Part shown: positions 1-10,024 of the stretch, one piece after another
Layout of the letters: each line of letters opens with the position of its first letter
How positions within the stretch are numbered: position 1 is the stretch's first letter
DNA from: Cystobacter ferrugineus
GTDB taxonomy: Bacteria; Myxococcota; Myxococcia; Myxococcales; Myxococcaceae
Direction of reading: 5' to 3'
Length of the DNA stretch: 64,000 nucleotides
NCBI RefSeq assembly: GCF_001887355.1
Contig: NZ_MPIN01000015.1
Location: 1-64,000 of the forward strand
Notes under the pieces: model-generated
What the model was told of the DNA's origin: nothing
The model's database searches: none
The model's input: only the letters and a program-made list of their open reading frames with translations
Position numbers and translations under genes: made by a program

Positions 1-991
1 GCTCGTCGAAGGTGGTGGCCACCCGCGCCTTCATGACGAGCTCCGCCCACCCGTCCATGAGGCCCCACACCGTGTCGATACCGAGCCAGGCCACCAGCGC
101 CACCGTGAGCACGGCCGCAACTCCCTTGGTCGCCGGTTCCGGCAACAGCCACAATCCAAAGTAGAAACTCGCTGTCCACAAAATAGACGTGAGGAGCGCC
201 TTGGGGCTCAGTTCTCGACCCAGTGCTGCGTACGTTTCGTCCAGGACTGAGCCGAAGGCCAGCGCCAGGGCCAGGGTGCTTCGGTCATCCGAGCGCAGAT
301 AGGGGCCATCCTCGAACAGTCCGAGGCAGTCGCCGCCCCCTCGGACGATGCAGAACCGCTCGTACATCGCGCGAAACTCGGCCTCGGCCTGCGGATCGAG
401 TTGAACCGGCCCCCACTGCTCCTCGGGCAGGATGGAATACACCCTCCCCCGGCCGCCGTCAGCCTGTGGGTCCACCTCCGCGCTGAATCTGCCCGCCCCC
501 TCCACGTCTGAGACCGGCCGCATCTCTCGGGCTTGGCGCAGCAACTCCTGCACCTCGAGCAATTCCGTGGCGACTTCCTGGGGCCTTCCCTGGAGCTTGT
601 GCCCCCGCGCGAGTTGCTCCACGTGCTCCCTAAATTCCGCCTTGGTGATGGGTATGGGCCGTGTTCTCACTCGCCCGGGCGCAACTACCACCACGTCAAG
701 AACTGGAATGCCCTCGAGTCCTGGCTCCGTAGCCGGGCCCGCTCGGGCCGCATCATCCTCGGGTACCTCCGGCCAGGTGCGACTCCGCGACCCACCCATT
801 CCCGCCATCGGTGCGTGCGTCGCGCACGCCGCCTGGAGAAGCAGGACGACCAGCCAGCAATCCCAGGCCACCCACCACGGCCGCGGTTGTCTTCCCTGGC
901 GCTTCGGTTCGGTGTGGCCGTGCGGTTTCTCCAAGTCCGGTGCCTCCCCCCTGAGTGGAATATATCCTGTAGGATAGGAAAGAACTCTCAC
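1..991 (-). CDS. SitA5-like polymorphic toxin lipoprotein, N-terminal part (runs off the window start)
   Basis: About 330 residues are present and the reading frame is open to base 1, so the C-terminal toxin domain lies outside the window. The chosen GTG start at 991 opens a long, basic N-terminal region followed by a hydrophobic stretch and a lipobox LLLQAAC, with the lipidated Cys near residue 56. A Pro/Glu-rich linker follows. Around residues 270-310 there is a hydrophobic region (WTASFYFGLWLLPEP, then AVLTVALVAWLGI). This layout matches, from memory, the SitA toxins of Myxococcus. Those are lipoproteins with a conserved front and a variable C-terminal toxin, passed between kin by TraA/TraB outer-membrane exchange. 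The matching immunity gene would be expected next to the missing end. The family call rests on recognising the N-terminus; the toxin type cannot be seen. Confidence 0.72.
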   Translation of the reverse strand, partial: MRVLSYPTGYIPLRGEAPDLEKPHGHTEPKRQGRQPRPWWVAWDCWLVVLLLQAACATHAPMAGMGGSRSRTWPEVPEDDAARAGPATEPGLEGIPVLDVVVVAPGRVRTRPIPITKAEFREHVEQLARGHKLQGRPQEVATELLEVQELLRQAREMRPVSDVEGAGRFSAEVDPQADGGRGRVYSILPEEQWGPVQLDPQAEAEFRAMYERFCIVRGGGDCLGLFEDGPYLRSDDRSTLALALAFGSVLDETYAALGRELSPKALLTSILWTASFYFGLWLLPEPATKGVAAVLTVALVAWLGIDTVWGLMDGWAELVMKARVATTFDE

Positions 992-1050
992 AACCAAGAA
1001 GGGGGGCACCCAGCCCGGCAGTCTGCAACGGCCAAAACGCATGCAAACGC

Positions 1051-2088
1051 ATGCGCATCGGCCTTACTCTCCTCTGCATGCCTGCTCAGAATCCTGTGGT
1101 CCTATGGAGCTACGCCCACCTGGAGGAGAGCGCCGACTCGGCCGCCGCCCCATCGCCTGCTGCCACCAGCTACCTCCCCGGGGAGTTCCTGCCTGACCCC
1201 CGCCACGAGCTGCACCTGGATGCCGAGGGCGTCGCATTCGGCCCCGGGGAGGACGTGCGCTACCCGTCCCTGCCCGAGCGCGTCCGGCTGCTCTCCACCT
1301 GCGCTGAGGACGGCCCTTCTCAGAGGGCAGAACGCTGCCTCGCGCATCTCGCCGCGCTGGATCGTCCCGCTGCGGTGGAGATCGCCCGCACGTGGAGCAG
1401 GATGGAGCTGCCGGAAGGCGCCGAACCGCTTGTCGCCGCCCTCCTCAACTTTCCTGCCGCCGGCGCGCTGGAGTCCTTCCTGGACGGACTGGGGATGACG
1501 GACCAGCTACACCTGGAGCTGCGCGAGCACGAGGAGCGCCCGGTGACGCTGCGGGATGTCCTCCTCCTCCGCGGCCGCGCGCACCTCTTCTCCCTCAAGC
1601 GCCGCCAGGACGGCGTCCGCCACGATGTGCTCATGCGCGAACTCGCGTCGCTTGCCGGGGGCGCCCTCGACGGCCTTCACCTGGAGCAGGTCCCCCCGGC
1701 CGAAGAGGCGCTTGATGGCGAGGACCTCGATGAGGCCCAGAGAGAGGAACAGGAAGGTGAGGACGCCTTTCGCGAGTACGCCGCCGCCGAGCAGCTCGTC
1801 GCCCGTGGCGGTGGCAAATGCTATGAGGCCTCTGCCAAGGGCGAGGTATCCGTCGATGAAGATGACGACTACATAGACGCCTACGTGCTCCTCGACTTCC
1901 TCAACGCCCTGGCCCATGCACGGGGCAGCGGCGTGCGCTGGGTGCTCTTCGACACGGACGGAGAGTCTTGTGTCGTCGTAGCGGGCCCTGCGGCTGCATT
2001 GGAGGCTCTCCAGGCCCGAGGCCTAATACCGGAAACTTCTCCCGAGCGTCTCGCAGCACTGGCGGCGCGGTTCGGCCACGAGTTCTAA
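1051..2088 (+). CDS. Hypothetical acidic protein
   Basis: An ORF of 345 codons with strong G/C bias at third positions, diverging from the SitA-like gene. I do not recognise the family. It has no signal peptide, no membrane segment and no familiar catalytic motif. The middle (about residues 215-275) is very acidic, with runs of Glu and Asp such as EDDDYIDAY. The C-terminal part (VRWVLFDTDGES, then a short alpha/beta-like stretch) looks globular. A second ATG at 1081 (MPAQNP) is an equally possible start, as neither has a clear ribosome-binding site. Its position next to a polymorphic toxin could mean an accessory role, but that is only inferred from location. Confidence 0.6.
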   Translation: MRIGLTLLCMPAQNPVVLWSYAHLEESADSAAAPSPAATSYLPGEFLPDPRHELHLDAEGVAFGPGEDVRYPSLPERVRLLSTCAEDGPSQRAERCLAHLAALDRPAAVEIARTWSRMELPEGAEPLVAALLNFPAAGALESFLDGLGMTDQLHLELREHEERPVTLRDVLLLRGRAHLFSLKRRQDGVRHDVLMRELASLAGGALDGLHLEQVPPAEEALDGEDLDEAQREEQEGEDAFREYAAAEQLVARGGGKCYEASAKGEVSVDEDDDYIDAYVLLDFLNALAHARGSGVRWVLFDTDGESCVVVAGPAAALEALQARGLIPETSPERLAALAARFGHEF

Positions 2089-2140
2089 TACTACTCGGTG
2101 ACTTGGGAAGTAACGTCGAGGAGCCCGTGTTTTCAAGTAG

Positions 2141-2950
2141 ATGACACGGAGAGAAATGAGGCAGCTCGACCGGGAGCTGAGCGAGTACCTGGAGACGATG
2201 GTGGAGGGACTGGGCCGCAGCGAGAGGCGGCAAGCGCTGGAGTTGTACCTGACGGGCCTGCTGCTGGACGGAGAGCGCGAGAGCGTGGAGCCGATGGCGG
2301 CGCGGCTGGTGGAAGACGAGGGCCAGGTGGAGGCGATGCGCCAGCGATTGAGGCAATGCGTCGCTCGCGCCGACTGGAGCGACAACGAAGTGCGGCGGCG
2401 ACTGGCCCGGATGCTGGAGGGAGAGCTACCCGGAGTCGAGGCCTTCGTGATTGACGACACGGGTTTTCCGAAGAAGGGGGAGCACTCGGTGGAAGTGGCG
2501 CGCCAGTACTCGGGCACCCTGGGCCGTACGGACAACTGCCAGGTGGCGGTGAGCCTGCATCTGGCCGGAGACAAGGGCAGCGGCTGCATCGGCATGCGGC
2601 TGTACCTGAACGAGGAGTGGGCGCGTGACGGCGAGCGTCGCGCCGCGACGGGTGTACCCGAGCAGGTGCACTTCGAGCGCAAGAGTGGCCTCGAGGAGAA
2701 GAGGCCCCGACGAAGTACGCCTTGTGCTCGCTGCCGAGCGACACCGAACTCAAGAAGCTGGTGCATCTGTGGAAGCTGCGCTGGAGAGTGGAACGCGACT
2801 ACCAGGAGATGAAGCAGGAAGTGGGCTTGGACCTCTTCGAAGGCCGCACGTGGCGCGGCTTCCATCATCACGCCACGCTCTGCGCTGTCGCTCACGGTTT
2901 CCTCGTGCTGCGACGAGCGCTTTTTTCCCCCTCAAGCCAACCCCCTGGAC
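2141..2950 (+). pseudogene. IS701-type transposase remnant with internal deletion
   Basis: The first ~180 codons (start MTRREMRQLD) read as the front of an IS701-type DDE transposase, including the FVIDDTGFPKKG motif and a GRTDNCQVAV segment. After FERK the frame is lost. The C-terminal part resumes in another frame at about 2713 (KYALCSLPSD, then VERDYQEMKQE and GLDLFEGRTWRGFHHH). About 100 or more residues that normally sit between these parts are missing, so this is a deletion plus frameshift, not a single base error. A third frame carries PWTLPQV just before 2951, where the MITE-like repeat begins, so the 3' end is also gone. Inactive. Confidence 0.85.
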
Positions 2951-3084
2951 GTTGCCACAGGTTCGTGGCTCTCCCACACTTCATGTGCTCCACCCGATGC
3001 GGGCAGGCATGCTTCTCTCGTGCGGCCAGCCGAATGACGGGGGATGCACACAAACTGCGGGAGAGCCACGTAACCGGGGCAAGC
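2951..3084. repeat. MITE-like element, copy 1 (~134 bp, imperfect terminal inverted repeats)
   Basis: The two ends are inverted copies. The left end at 2951-2974 and the reverse complement of 3061-3081 onward share the core CGTGGCTCTCC and the outer TTGCC/TTGCCCC, about 19 of 24 positions. No ORF lies inside. A second copy with the same ends and related interior (ACTTCATG near the left, GCACACAA near the right) is at 57205-57344. The element abuts the decayed IS701 transposase and appears to have cut its 3' end. It was recognised only by comparing the two loci within this window. Confidence 0.65.
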
Positions 3085-3096
3085 CCACTGCGGCCC

Positions 3097-4002
3097 TCAC
3101 GTCCCCGGCGGGCGGAAGTCGGCGCGGGGAATGCCCGGCACGGGGGCCTCGAAGGCGAACAGGTTGCCCTCCTCGGGCCGCTGGCGTCTCTCCTCCTCGC
3201 TCAGTGTGTGGTTGGCCGAAGTGACGAAGACGGTGCGCAGCCTCTCGCCCCCGAAGGTGGGCATGGTGGGGTACTGCACCGGCATGCGCACCTCGCGCTC
3301 CACGCGGCCCGAGGGATCGAAGCGCACCACCTTCCCTGCACCGTGGATGGCGCACCACACGAAGCCATCGCGGTCCACCGTGGCGCCATCCGGACCCGTG
3401 CCCTCGGTGATGCGCGCGAAGACGCGGAAGTTCGACGGCGTGCCCGTCTCCGTGTCGTAGTCGGAGGCCCAGATGGTCTTCTGGGACGTATCCCCGTGGT
3501 ACATCGTCCGCCCGTCCGGGCTCCACGTCATCGAGTTCGCCGTCTGCACGGGCGCCGTGCCCGGGTGCCACTTCCCCGCGCCGTCGTAGCGCCAGAAGGG
3601 AAGGGCGCGCGGCGCATCGCTCGCGTCTCCGGGCTCGAGCGGCTCGTACATGGGCCCGGCCCAGAAGCGGCCCTGCCGATCCACCCCTCCATCGTTGAAG
3701 ACGAAGCGGCGGGAATCGAAGGGCGCGGGCGCGAGGAAGCGCAGCGAGCCGTCGCTCAGGGTGAACTCGAACAGGCCGGTGCGCAGCGCCACCACGGCGC
3801 CCGTGGGTGTCAGGCCGAAGCAGCCGATCCACGCGGGCATCTTCCAGGCGGTGTCCTCGCCCGTCCTCGGATCGAAGGCATGCAGCGCGGGCTCGCGCAG
3901 ACACACCCAGAACAGGCGGCCCGAGCGCTCATCCCAGACGGGGCTCTCCCCATTGAGGGCCCGGGCCCGAAGCACGCACCGCACCTGACTCGCTCCACTC
4001 AT
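3097..4002 (-). CDS. SMP-30/gluconolactonase/LRE family (regucalcin-like) hydrolase
   Basis: A 301-residue protein of the six-bladed beta-propeller SMP-30/LRE family, typical in length. Family signatures include GESPVWDERSGRLFWVC near the N-terminus (metal-ligand Glu), FNDGGVDRQGRFWAG, a SMTWSPDGRTMYHGDT segment (Asn/Asp metal and catalytic region) and PDGATVDRDGFVWCA. Known members are metal-dependent lactonases acting on sugar lactones. The exact substrate is not visible. There is no signal peptide, so it is probably cytoplasmic. It is transcribed alone, in the same direction as the downstream histidine kinase block but about 60 bp from it. Confidence 0.9.
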   Translation of the reverse strand: MSGASQVRCVLRARALNGESPVWDERSGRLFWVCLREPALHAFDPRTGEDTAWKMPAWIGCFGLTPTGAVVALRTGLFEFTLSDGSLRFLAPAPFDSRRFVFNDGGVDRQGRFWAGPMYEPLEPGDASDAPRALPFWRYDGAGKWHPGTAPVQTANSMTWSPDGRTMYHGDTSQKTIWASDYDTETGTPSNFRVFARITEGTGPDGATVDRDGFVWCAIHGAGKVVRFDPSGRVEREVRMPVQYPTMPTFGGERLRTVFVTSANHTLSEEERRQRPEEGNLFAFEAPVPGIPRADFRPPGT

Positions 4003-4065
4003 CCCGCGCCTTCCGTGAAGGGGTTGGGCGCCCGGTTATATCGGCCCTCTCCGGCGAGCCGCCGC

Positions 4066-5564
4066 TCATGCGTCCTTCTGTCCGGGGGCCGACTCCTCGC
4101 CGACGAAGTCCACCTGGAGTCCCCCGTACTCGGAGCGGCCCAGCTTCAGGCTCCAGCCGTGCAGCACCGTCACCCGCGAGGCGATGGCGAGTCCCAGCCC
4201 GTGTCCTCCCGGCCCTCGGGTGCGCGCCGCGTCGCCGCGCACGTGGCGCTCGAGGATGTGGGGCAGCTCGTGCTCGGGGATGCCGGGTCCGTCGTCCAGC
4301 ACGCGCAGGCGGAAGGTGGAGCCGGGCTCGTGTTCGAGCACCACTGCCACATGGCCCCCGCGCGCGTTGTAGCGCACGGCGTTGTAGATGACGTTGCTCA
4401 CCGCCTGCTCGATGAGGGTGTCATCCCCGAGCACGAACACGGGCGGCTCGGGCACGGCGTGCTCCAACTGCACGCCCTGCTGGCGCGCGATGGGGCGATG
4501 GCGGCCGATGCACCGGCCCACCAGGGCGTTGAGGTCCACCCGCGCGCGTTGCATCCCGGGCTCGCCCGCTTCCAGCCGGGCCGCGGCCCCCAGGTTGTGC
4601 AGCAGCGCCGCCATGTAGTGCGCCTCCTGGCTGGCCGCCGCGATGACCTCGCCCTCCACCGGCTCGCCCTGGGCCGCGCGCCGCTGCATCTCGGCCAGGT
4701 GCCCCTGGAGCACCGTGAGGGGGATCATCACGTCATGGGTGGTGTTCTGCAGGAAGGAGCGCAGCGTCTGCTCGCGCTTCTCCTTCAAGTCGATCTGCGC
4801 GTGGATGGCGCGGCCGGCCTCGTCGAAGGCGAGCGCCAGCTCGGAGATCTCATCGTCTCCGTGCACGGTGATGGGCCCCTGGTAGGTGCTGCGCACGAAG
4901 ACCTTCACCTCGCCGGTGAGCTGGCGCAGGCGGCGCACCACCGGCCCCAGGGCGAAGAGCACGCCCACGAGTGACATCACCGTGGGCAGCAGCCAGAACT
5001 CCGGCGGAATGGGCGAGTACCAGGACGGTCCCGGTCCGGGCCGTCCCGACATCCGCACGAGCACGAAGGCGCAGGGCCCGCTGTTCCAGGGCATGCGCAC
5101 GAGGACATCCCGGGCGTCATTGGGTCCTCCCCAGCCAAGGGCGCGGCCGGCCACGTCCAGTCCCTGCCGCATGGCGCTCGCGAGCGAGGGCTCCAACGGA
5201 GGGGCCTGGGGATGGCGGGCCACGAGGTCCGGGCCATACGCGAACAGTCGCGTGTTGCCTCGGGGCTCGCGGGGCCGGGGAGGAGGGCCGCGGCCGTCTC
5301 CGGACGGAGGGCCGTTGGGGCGGTCGAAGCGCTCGGGGGGCGGCGGGCCCCGGGGAGGACGCCGGGCGCGCGAGCCCTCGGGGCTCCAGGTCTCCGGGGC
5401 GGTCTCGCACTGCTTGCGTGCCTCGGTGGTCATGTACGCGAGGGCGTACTCGGACAGGGCGGTCTCCACGGCGCGTGTCTCGATGACCAGGTGGATCCAC
5501 CCCATGCAGAGCGCGACGGGGATGGCCACCGCCACGGTGGTGAGGGCCAGCCGCATGCGCAGCT

Positions 5565-5568
<4 letters not shown>
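4066..5568 (-). CDS. Sensor histidine kinase
   Basis: A 500-residue membrane sensor kinase. The GTG start at 5568 overlaps the response-regulator stop in a GTGA overlap, so the two are translationally coupled. Transmembrane segments lie at about residues 7-28 and 192-210. Between them is a periplasmic domain with a long Pro/Arg/Gly-rich stretch (about 65-105). A HAMP-like linker follows, then the H box NTTHDVMIPL (His ~278), N box NVIYNAVRYN, G1 DDGPGIP and G2 GGHGLGLAIA. All catalytic boxes are present. The signal sensed cannot be told from sequence. Confidence 0.92.
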
Positions 5569-6239
<671 letters not shown>

Positions 6240-6511
6240 GGGCCGTGTCTCCTAGCGGACAAGTCGTAAGAGAATCTTAAGGCCCGTGCTTGCAGGCCGG
6301 GGCTCGACGGGGCCGGCGGGTGCTCCCTGGGCGGATGGCTCGGGGACGGGGCGACGCGCACCCGGCGGACCCGGGCGTGGACATGACCGCTTGTTCGCGA
6401 GTGTAAGGGATTGAAGAGTTCGCGAAGGAAGCTCCCACGGACGTGCATCCGCGGGCCGAGGGCACTGCCACACTGGCAACGACATTTTCCTCCAGCGTGG
6501 AGGTCGGGTCC

Positions 6512-7705
6512 ATGTCGAGCGACATCCAGAGAACAGGCGTACACGAGATGAGTCAACTGCTGGATGCCATGCGGGCGGAGGTGGATCCGCTCGCGGACGA
6601 GGTCATCCAGGAACTGTTCGCGCGGGGCCAGGTGGGCTCGGCGAACGTGTGGATGTCCTATCTGATGACACATGGCTCGGCGGAACTGGAGCGGGTGCCC
6701 GAGCCGTTGCGGGGCTACTTCGAGCGGAGCGGGCGGCTGCCGGCCTGGGTGGACCGGGAGTTGTTGAGCGAGGGCCAGGCGTTGTTCCACCGCTGCGGGC
6801 CGTTGGCGGTGGTGGCGCTGGTGGGGGCGGCGTTGCCCACGTGCTACGCGGGGGCGCAGGGCGTGCAGGTGCTGCACCTGACGTCGCGCATGGAGACGGA
6901 CATCACCCGCCGCATCGTGGAGACGGCGCAGATGGTGGTGGACGTGATGGGCCCGAGGGGATTGGAGGAGGACGGTTGGGGGATCCGGGATGCGCAGCGG
7001 GTGCGGCTGATGCATGCGGCCGTGCGCCATCTGGTGCGCAGGAGCGGCCGGTGGAATCCCGCGTGGGGCGAGCCCGTCAACCAGGAGGACATGGCGGGCA
7101 CGCTGCTGACCTTCTCGGTGGTGACGCTGCGCGCGTTGGGGAAGCTGGGCTACACGCCCTCGGAGCGCGAGGCGCAGGCGTACTACCACACGTGGCGGGT
7201 GGTGGGCTTTCTCATGGGCGTGGACGAGCGCTTGTTGCCCGCGAGCCTCGAGGAGGGCGAGCGCCTGGCGGACGCCATCTTCGGGCGGGTGTTCGCCCCC
7301 AGCGTCCAGGGCCGGGAGATGACGCGTGTGCTCATCGAGCGGTTGGATCACCTCGTGCCGGGCCAGGTCTTCGAGGGGCTGGCGGCCACGCTCATCCGCT
7401 ACCTGGTGGGGGATGAGACGGCGGATCTGCTCGCGGTGCCGCCCTCGGACTGGTCGCACTCGGTGATGAAGCCGTTGTGGTTGCTGGGGTGGCTGGTGGA
7501 GGGCAGCGAGCACAGTGAGTTGACGGCGAGGATGTGCGAGCTGTTCGGCCGCACGCTGGTGGAGGGTCTGGTGTGGATGGGCCGGGGAGGAAGCCGGCCG
7601 CCCTTCCGCATTCCGGATGTGTTGCAGGAGTCTTGGCGGGTGCGGGGTCCCGAGGAGCGTGCGAGGATGCGGGGGGAGCCCCTGCTGGAGAGATCGTCCG
7701 CGTGA
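6512..7705 (+). CDS. MpaB-family oxygenase (DUF2236, rubber-oxygenase-like)
   Basis: A 397-residue protein of the DUF2236/MpaB family, which includes the heme-dependent rubber oxygenase Lcp and fungal MpaB. The conserved helical core is visible in HRCGPLAVVALVGAALPTC followed by YAGAQGVQVLHLTSRM, then RLMHAAVRHL (candidate heme-ligand His) and NQEDMAGTLLTFSVVTLRALGK. An ATG 69 bases upstream is in frame, but the start at 6512 has a GGAGG eight bases before it. No secretion signal is seen. The substrate is unknown. The stop overlaps the start of the SMR transporter gene (GTGA), so the two form an operon. Confidence 0.82.
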   Translation: MSSDIQRTGVHEMSQLLDAMRAEVDPLADEVIQELFARGQVGSANVWMSYLMTHGSAELERVPEPLRGYFERSGRLPAWVDRELLSEGQALFHRCGPLAVVALVGAALPTCYAGAQGVQVLHLTSRMETDITRRIVETAQMVVDVMGPRGLEEDGWGIRDAQRVRLMHAAVRHLVRRSGRWNPAWGEPVNQEDMAGTLLTFSVVTLRALGKLGYTPSEREAQAYYHTWRVVGFLMGVDERLLPASLEEGERLADAIFGRVFAPSVQGREMTRVLIERLDHLVPGQVFEGLAATLIRYLVGDETADLLAVPPSDWSHSVMKPLWLLGWLVEGSEHSELTARMCELFGRTLVEGLVWMGRGGSRPPFRIPDVLQESWRVRGPEERARMRGEPLLERSSA

Positions 7706-8031
7706 ACCCCTATGTGCTGCTGAGCATTTCGATTCTCGTGGAGGTGCTGGCGACCTCCTCGTTGCGCGCGAGCGAGGGCTTCACCCGGGTGGTGCCGAGC
7801 GTCGTCGTGGTGGTGGGGTATGGCACGGCCTTCTACCTCATGAGTCAGGCGTTGAAGTCGCTGCCGCTCGGGTTCACGTACGCGGTGTGGAGCGGCGTGG
7901 GGACGGCCCTCACTGCCATGATTGGCTGGTTTTACTTCCGGGATGCGTTCCACTGGAGCGCGCTGGTGGGCATCGGCCTCATCATCGCGGGGGTGGTGGT
8001 GCTCAACGTGGGTGGAGCGGTGCGGCACTGA
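7702..8031 (+). CDS. Small multidrug resistance (SMR, EmrE-like) transporter
   Basis: A 109-residue, four-helix membrane protein. The essential membrane Glu is at residue 14 and a conserved Trp at residue 63 (YAVWSGVGTA), the same numbers as in EmrE. The final helix GLIIAGVVVLNVGG is also typical. Known members are proton-coupled exporters of cationic compounds or guanidinium, working as antiparallel dimers. The GTG start overlaps the oxygenase stop by four bases, so this gene depends on the upstream gene for expression. It may export a product or toxic substrate linked to the oxygenase; that link is inferred from the operon only. Confidence 0.92.
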   Translation: MNPYVLLSISILVEVLATSSLRASEGFTRVVPSVVVVVGYGTAFYLMSQALKSLPLGFTYAVWSGVGTALTAMIGWFYFRDAFHWSALVGIGLIIAGVVVLNVGGAVRH

Positions 8032-8056
8032 GCGGGCGGTGTATTCTGGCGCGCCC

Positions 8057-10012
8057 ATGCCTCCCGTGACTCTTCCCGAAGACTACCGACGCCATGTGAC
8101 GGCGGCCCTGGCCGCGCTCAACGTGCGCAATCTGGTGCTGAGCCTGCACGACCCGAGCCTGCCGGGAGCGCCTGGAGAGGACGTGGGCCGGGGCTCGCCC
8201 TATGCGGTGGGGGGCCAGCGCTTCCTCGAGTTCGCGTGGGAGCTGGGCTTCACCGGCATCCAACTGGGCCCGCAGGGGCAGACGACGGAGGACAACCCCT
8301 CGCCGTATGACGGGACGCTCTTCTCGCGCAACGTGTTGAACGTGGCGCTCGGCGAGCTCGCGCGGGAGGAGCCCTGGGGGGCGCTGTTGCGGCCCGAGCG
8401 GGTGCGCGCCGTCATCGCGTCCCGGCCCGGAGGCGAGTCGCGCGTCGCGCACCGCCACGTCTTCCGGGTGCAGGAGGAGGCGCTGGAGGAGGCGTGGGAG
8501 ACGTTCCAGTTCAAGCGGGCCCAGGCGCAGCCGGGCAGTGTCATCGCGCGAGTGGCCGAGCGCTTCGAGGACTTCCAGCGAGAGAACGCGCAGTGGCTGG
8601 AGCGGGATGCGCTCTATGACGTGTTGTGCCTGGAGCATGGCCGTTCGTACTGGCGGGAGTGGCCGAGCGAGTGGGACCGGCGGCTGTGGAATCCGCGTCC
8701 GAGCGAGGAGGGGGCGTTCGCCCATCGCCGGCAGGTGCTGCGCGCCAAGCACGCGGCGCGGGTGGAGGGGTATGCCTTCCGGCAGTTCATCGTGCACGAG
8801 CAGCACCGGGCGTTGCGCGAGCGCACGGCGGCATGGGGTCTGAAGCTGTATGGGGACCTGCAGATTGGCTATTCGCCGCGGGACGCGTGGGCGTGGCAGG
8901 GGCTGTTCCTGGGCTCGTATCTGATGGGGGCGCCGCCCAGCCGCACCAATCCCGAGGGACAGCCGTGGAACTATCCGGTGTTGGATCCCTCGCGCTACCA
9001 CGAGCCGCCCGGGCAGCCGCATGTCTACGAGCCGGCGGCGAAGCCTGGCCCGGTGTTGTGGTTCATGGCCTCGCGGGTGAACAAGATGCTGGCCGAGTAC
9101 GACGGGCTGCGCATCGACCATCCGCACGGGCTGGTGTGTCCCTGGGTGTACCGGGCGGGGGAGGTGGAGCCGGTGCGAGCGGTGCAGAACGGGGCGCGGC
9201 TGTTCGCGTCACCGGACCTGCCGGAGCATCCGGAGCTGGCGCGCTACGCGCTCGTGCCGCCGGAGGGGTTGGACCGCTCGGTGCCGCGCTACGCGGACGG
9301 GTGGGTGCGCGAGCTGTCACCGGAGCAGGTGACGCGCTACAGCGCGCTCTTCGACGCCATCATCGCGGCGGTGCACGCGCAGGGGCGTCAGGTGTCGGAT
9401 CTGCTGTGCGAGGTGCTGAGCACCATGCCGTATCCGCTGAAGCGGGTGTTGGAGCAGTACGGGCTGGGGCGCTTCCGGGTGACGCAGAAGGCGGACCTGA
9501 CGAATCCCCGGGACGTGTACCGGGGAGAGAACGCCGCGCCCGCGGATTGGATCATGCTGGGCAACCACGACACGAAGTCCATCTGGGCGCTGGCGGAGCG
9601 GTGGTTCGCGGTGGGCGAGGCGCGGGCACAGGCGGACTACCTGGCGTGGCGGCTGCATCCCGAGGAAGAGGGGCGGGAGGCCTTCGCCCGGCGGCTGGTG
9701 GAGGAGCGGGGGATGCTGGTGCAGGCGAAGTTCGCGGACCTGTTCGTCAGCCGGGCGGAGAACGTGATGGTGTTCTTCGCGGACCTGTTGGGGCTGAAGG
9801 AGACGTACAACGCGCCCGGCACGGTGAGCGACGAGAACTGGAGTCTGCGCATTCCCCAGGAGTACCGGCGCGAGTACGGGGAGAAGCTCGAGCGCGACGC
9901 GGCGCTGAACCTGCCCGGGGCGTTGGCGCTGGCGCTGCGCGCGGTGAAGCCGGAGCTCCAGCCGCTCATCGAGAACCTGGAGCGGCTGGCGGCGCGCTTG
10001 CGGCGCGGGTAG
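8057..10012 (+). CDS. malQ: 4-alpha-glucanotransferase (GH77)
   Basis: A 651-residue GH77 enzyme that transfers alpha-1,4-glucan segments in maltodextrin and glycogen metabolism. Catalytic residues can be placed: nucleophile Asp354 in DGLRIDH, acid/base Glu452 in LCEVLSTMP and stabilising Asp505 in GNHDTKS. The start region SLHDPSLPG and [12 protein letters not shown], and the [15 protein letters not shown] segment, form the substrate pocket. The ATG at 8057 gives the expected N-terminus; the frame stays open upstream but overlaps the SMR gene. Together with TreZ further on, it points to active glycogen/trehalose metabolism. Cytoplasmic. Confidence 0.93.
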   Translation: MPPVTLPEDYRRHVTAALAALNVRNLVLSLHDPSLPGAPGEDVGRGSPYAVGGQRFLEFAWELGFTGIQLGPQGQTTEDNPSPYDGTLFSRNVLNVALGELAREEPWGALLRPERVRAVIASRPGGESRVAHRHVFRVQEEALEEAWETFQFKRAQAQPGSVIARVAERFEDFQRENAQWLERDALYDVLCLEHGRSYWREWPSEWDRRLWNPRPSEEGAFAHRRQVLRAKHAARVEGYAFRQFIVHEQHRALRERTAAWGLKLYGDLQIGYSPRDAWAWQGLFLGSYLMGAPPSRTNPEGQPWNYPVLDPSRYHEPPGQPHVYEPAAKPGPVLWFMASRVNKMLAEYDGLRIDHPHGLVCPWVYRAGEVEPVRAVQNGARLFASPDLPEHPELARYALVPPEGLDRSVPRYADGWVRELSPEQVTRYSALFDAIIAAVHAQGRQVSDLLCEVLSTMPYPLKRVLEQYGLGRFRVTQKADLTNPRDVYRGENAAPADWIMLGNHDTKSIWALAERWFAVGEARAQADYLAWRLHPEEEGREAFARRLVEERGMLVQAKFADLFVSRAENVMVFFADLLGLKETYNAPGTVSDENWSLRIPQEYRREYGEKLERDAALNLPGALALALRAVKPELQPLIENLERLAARLRRG

Positions 10013-10024
10013 GGCGGGGTGCCC

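Noticed and set aside
2722..4974. A 750-codon plus-strand ORF covering the SMP-30 and histidine kinase genes
   Set aside because: Its first part is the transposase remnant; the rest is antisense to two well-supported minus-strand genes and is rich in His/Arg/Ala repeats with no domain.
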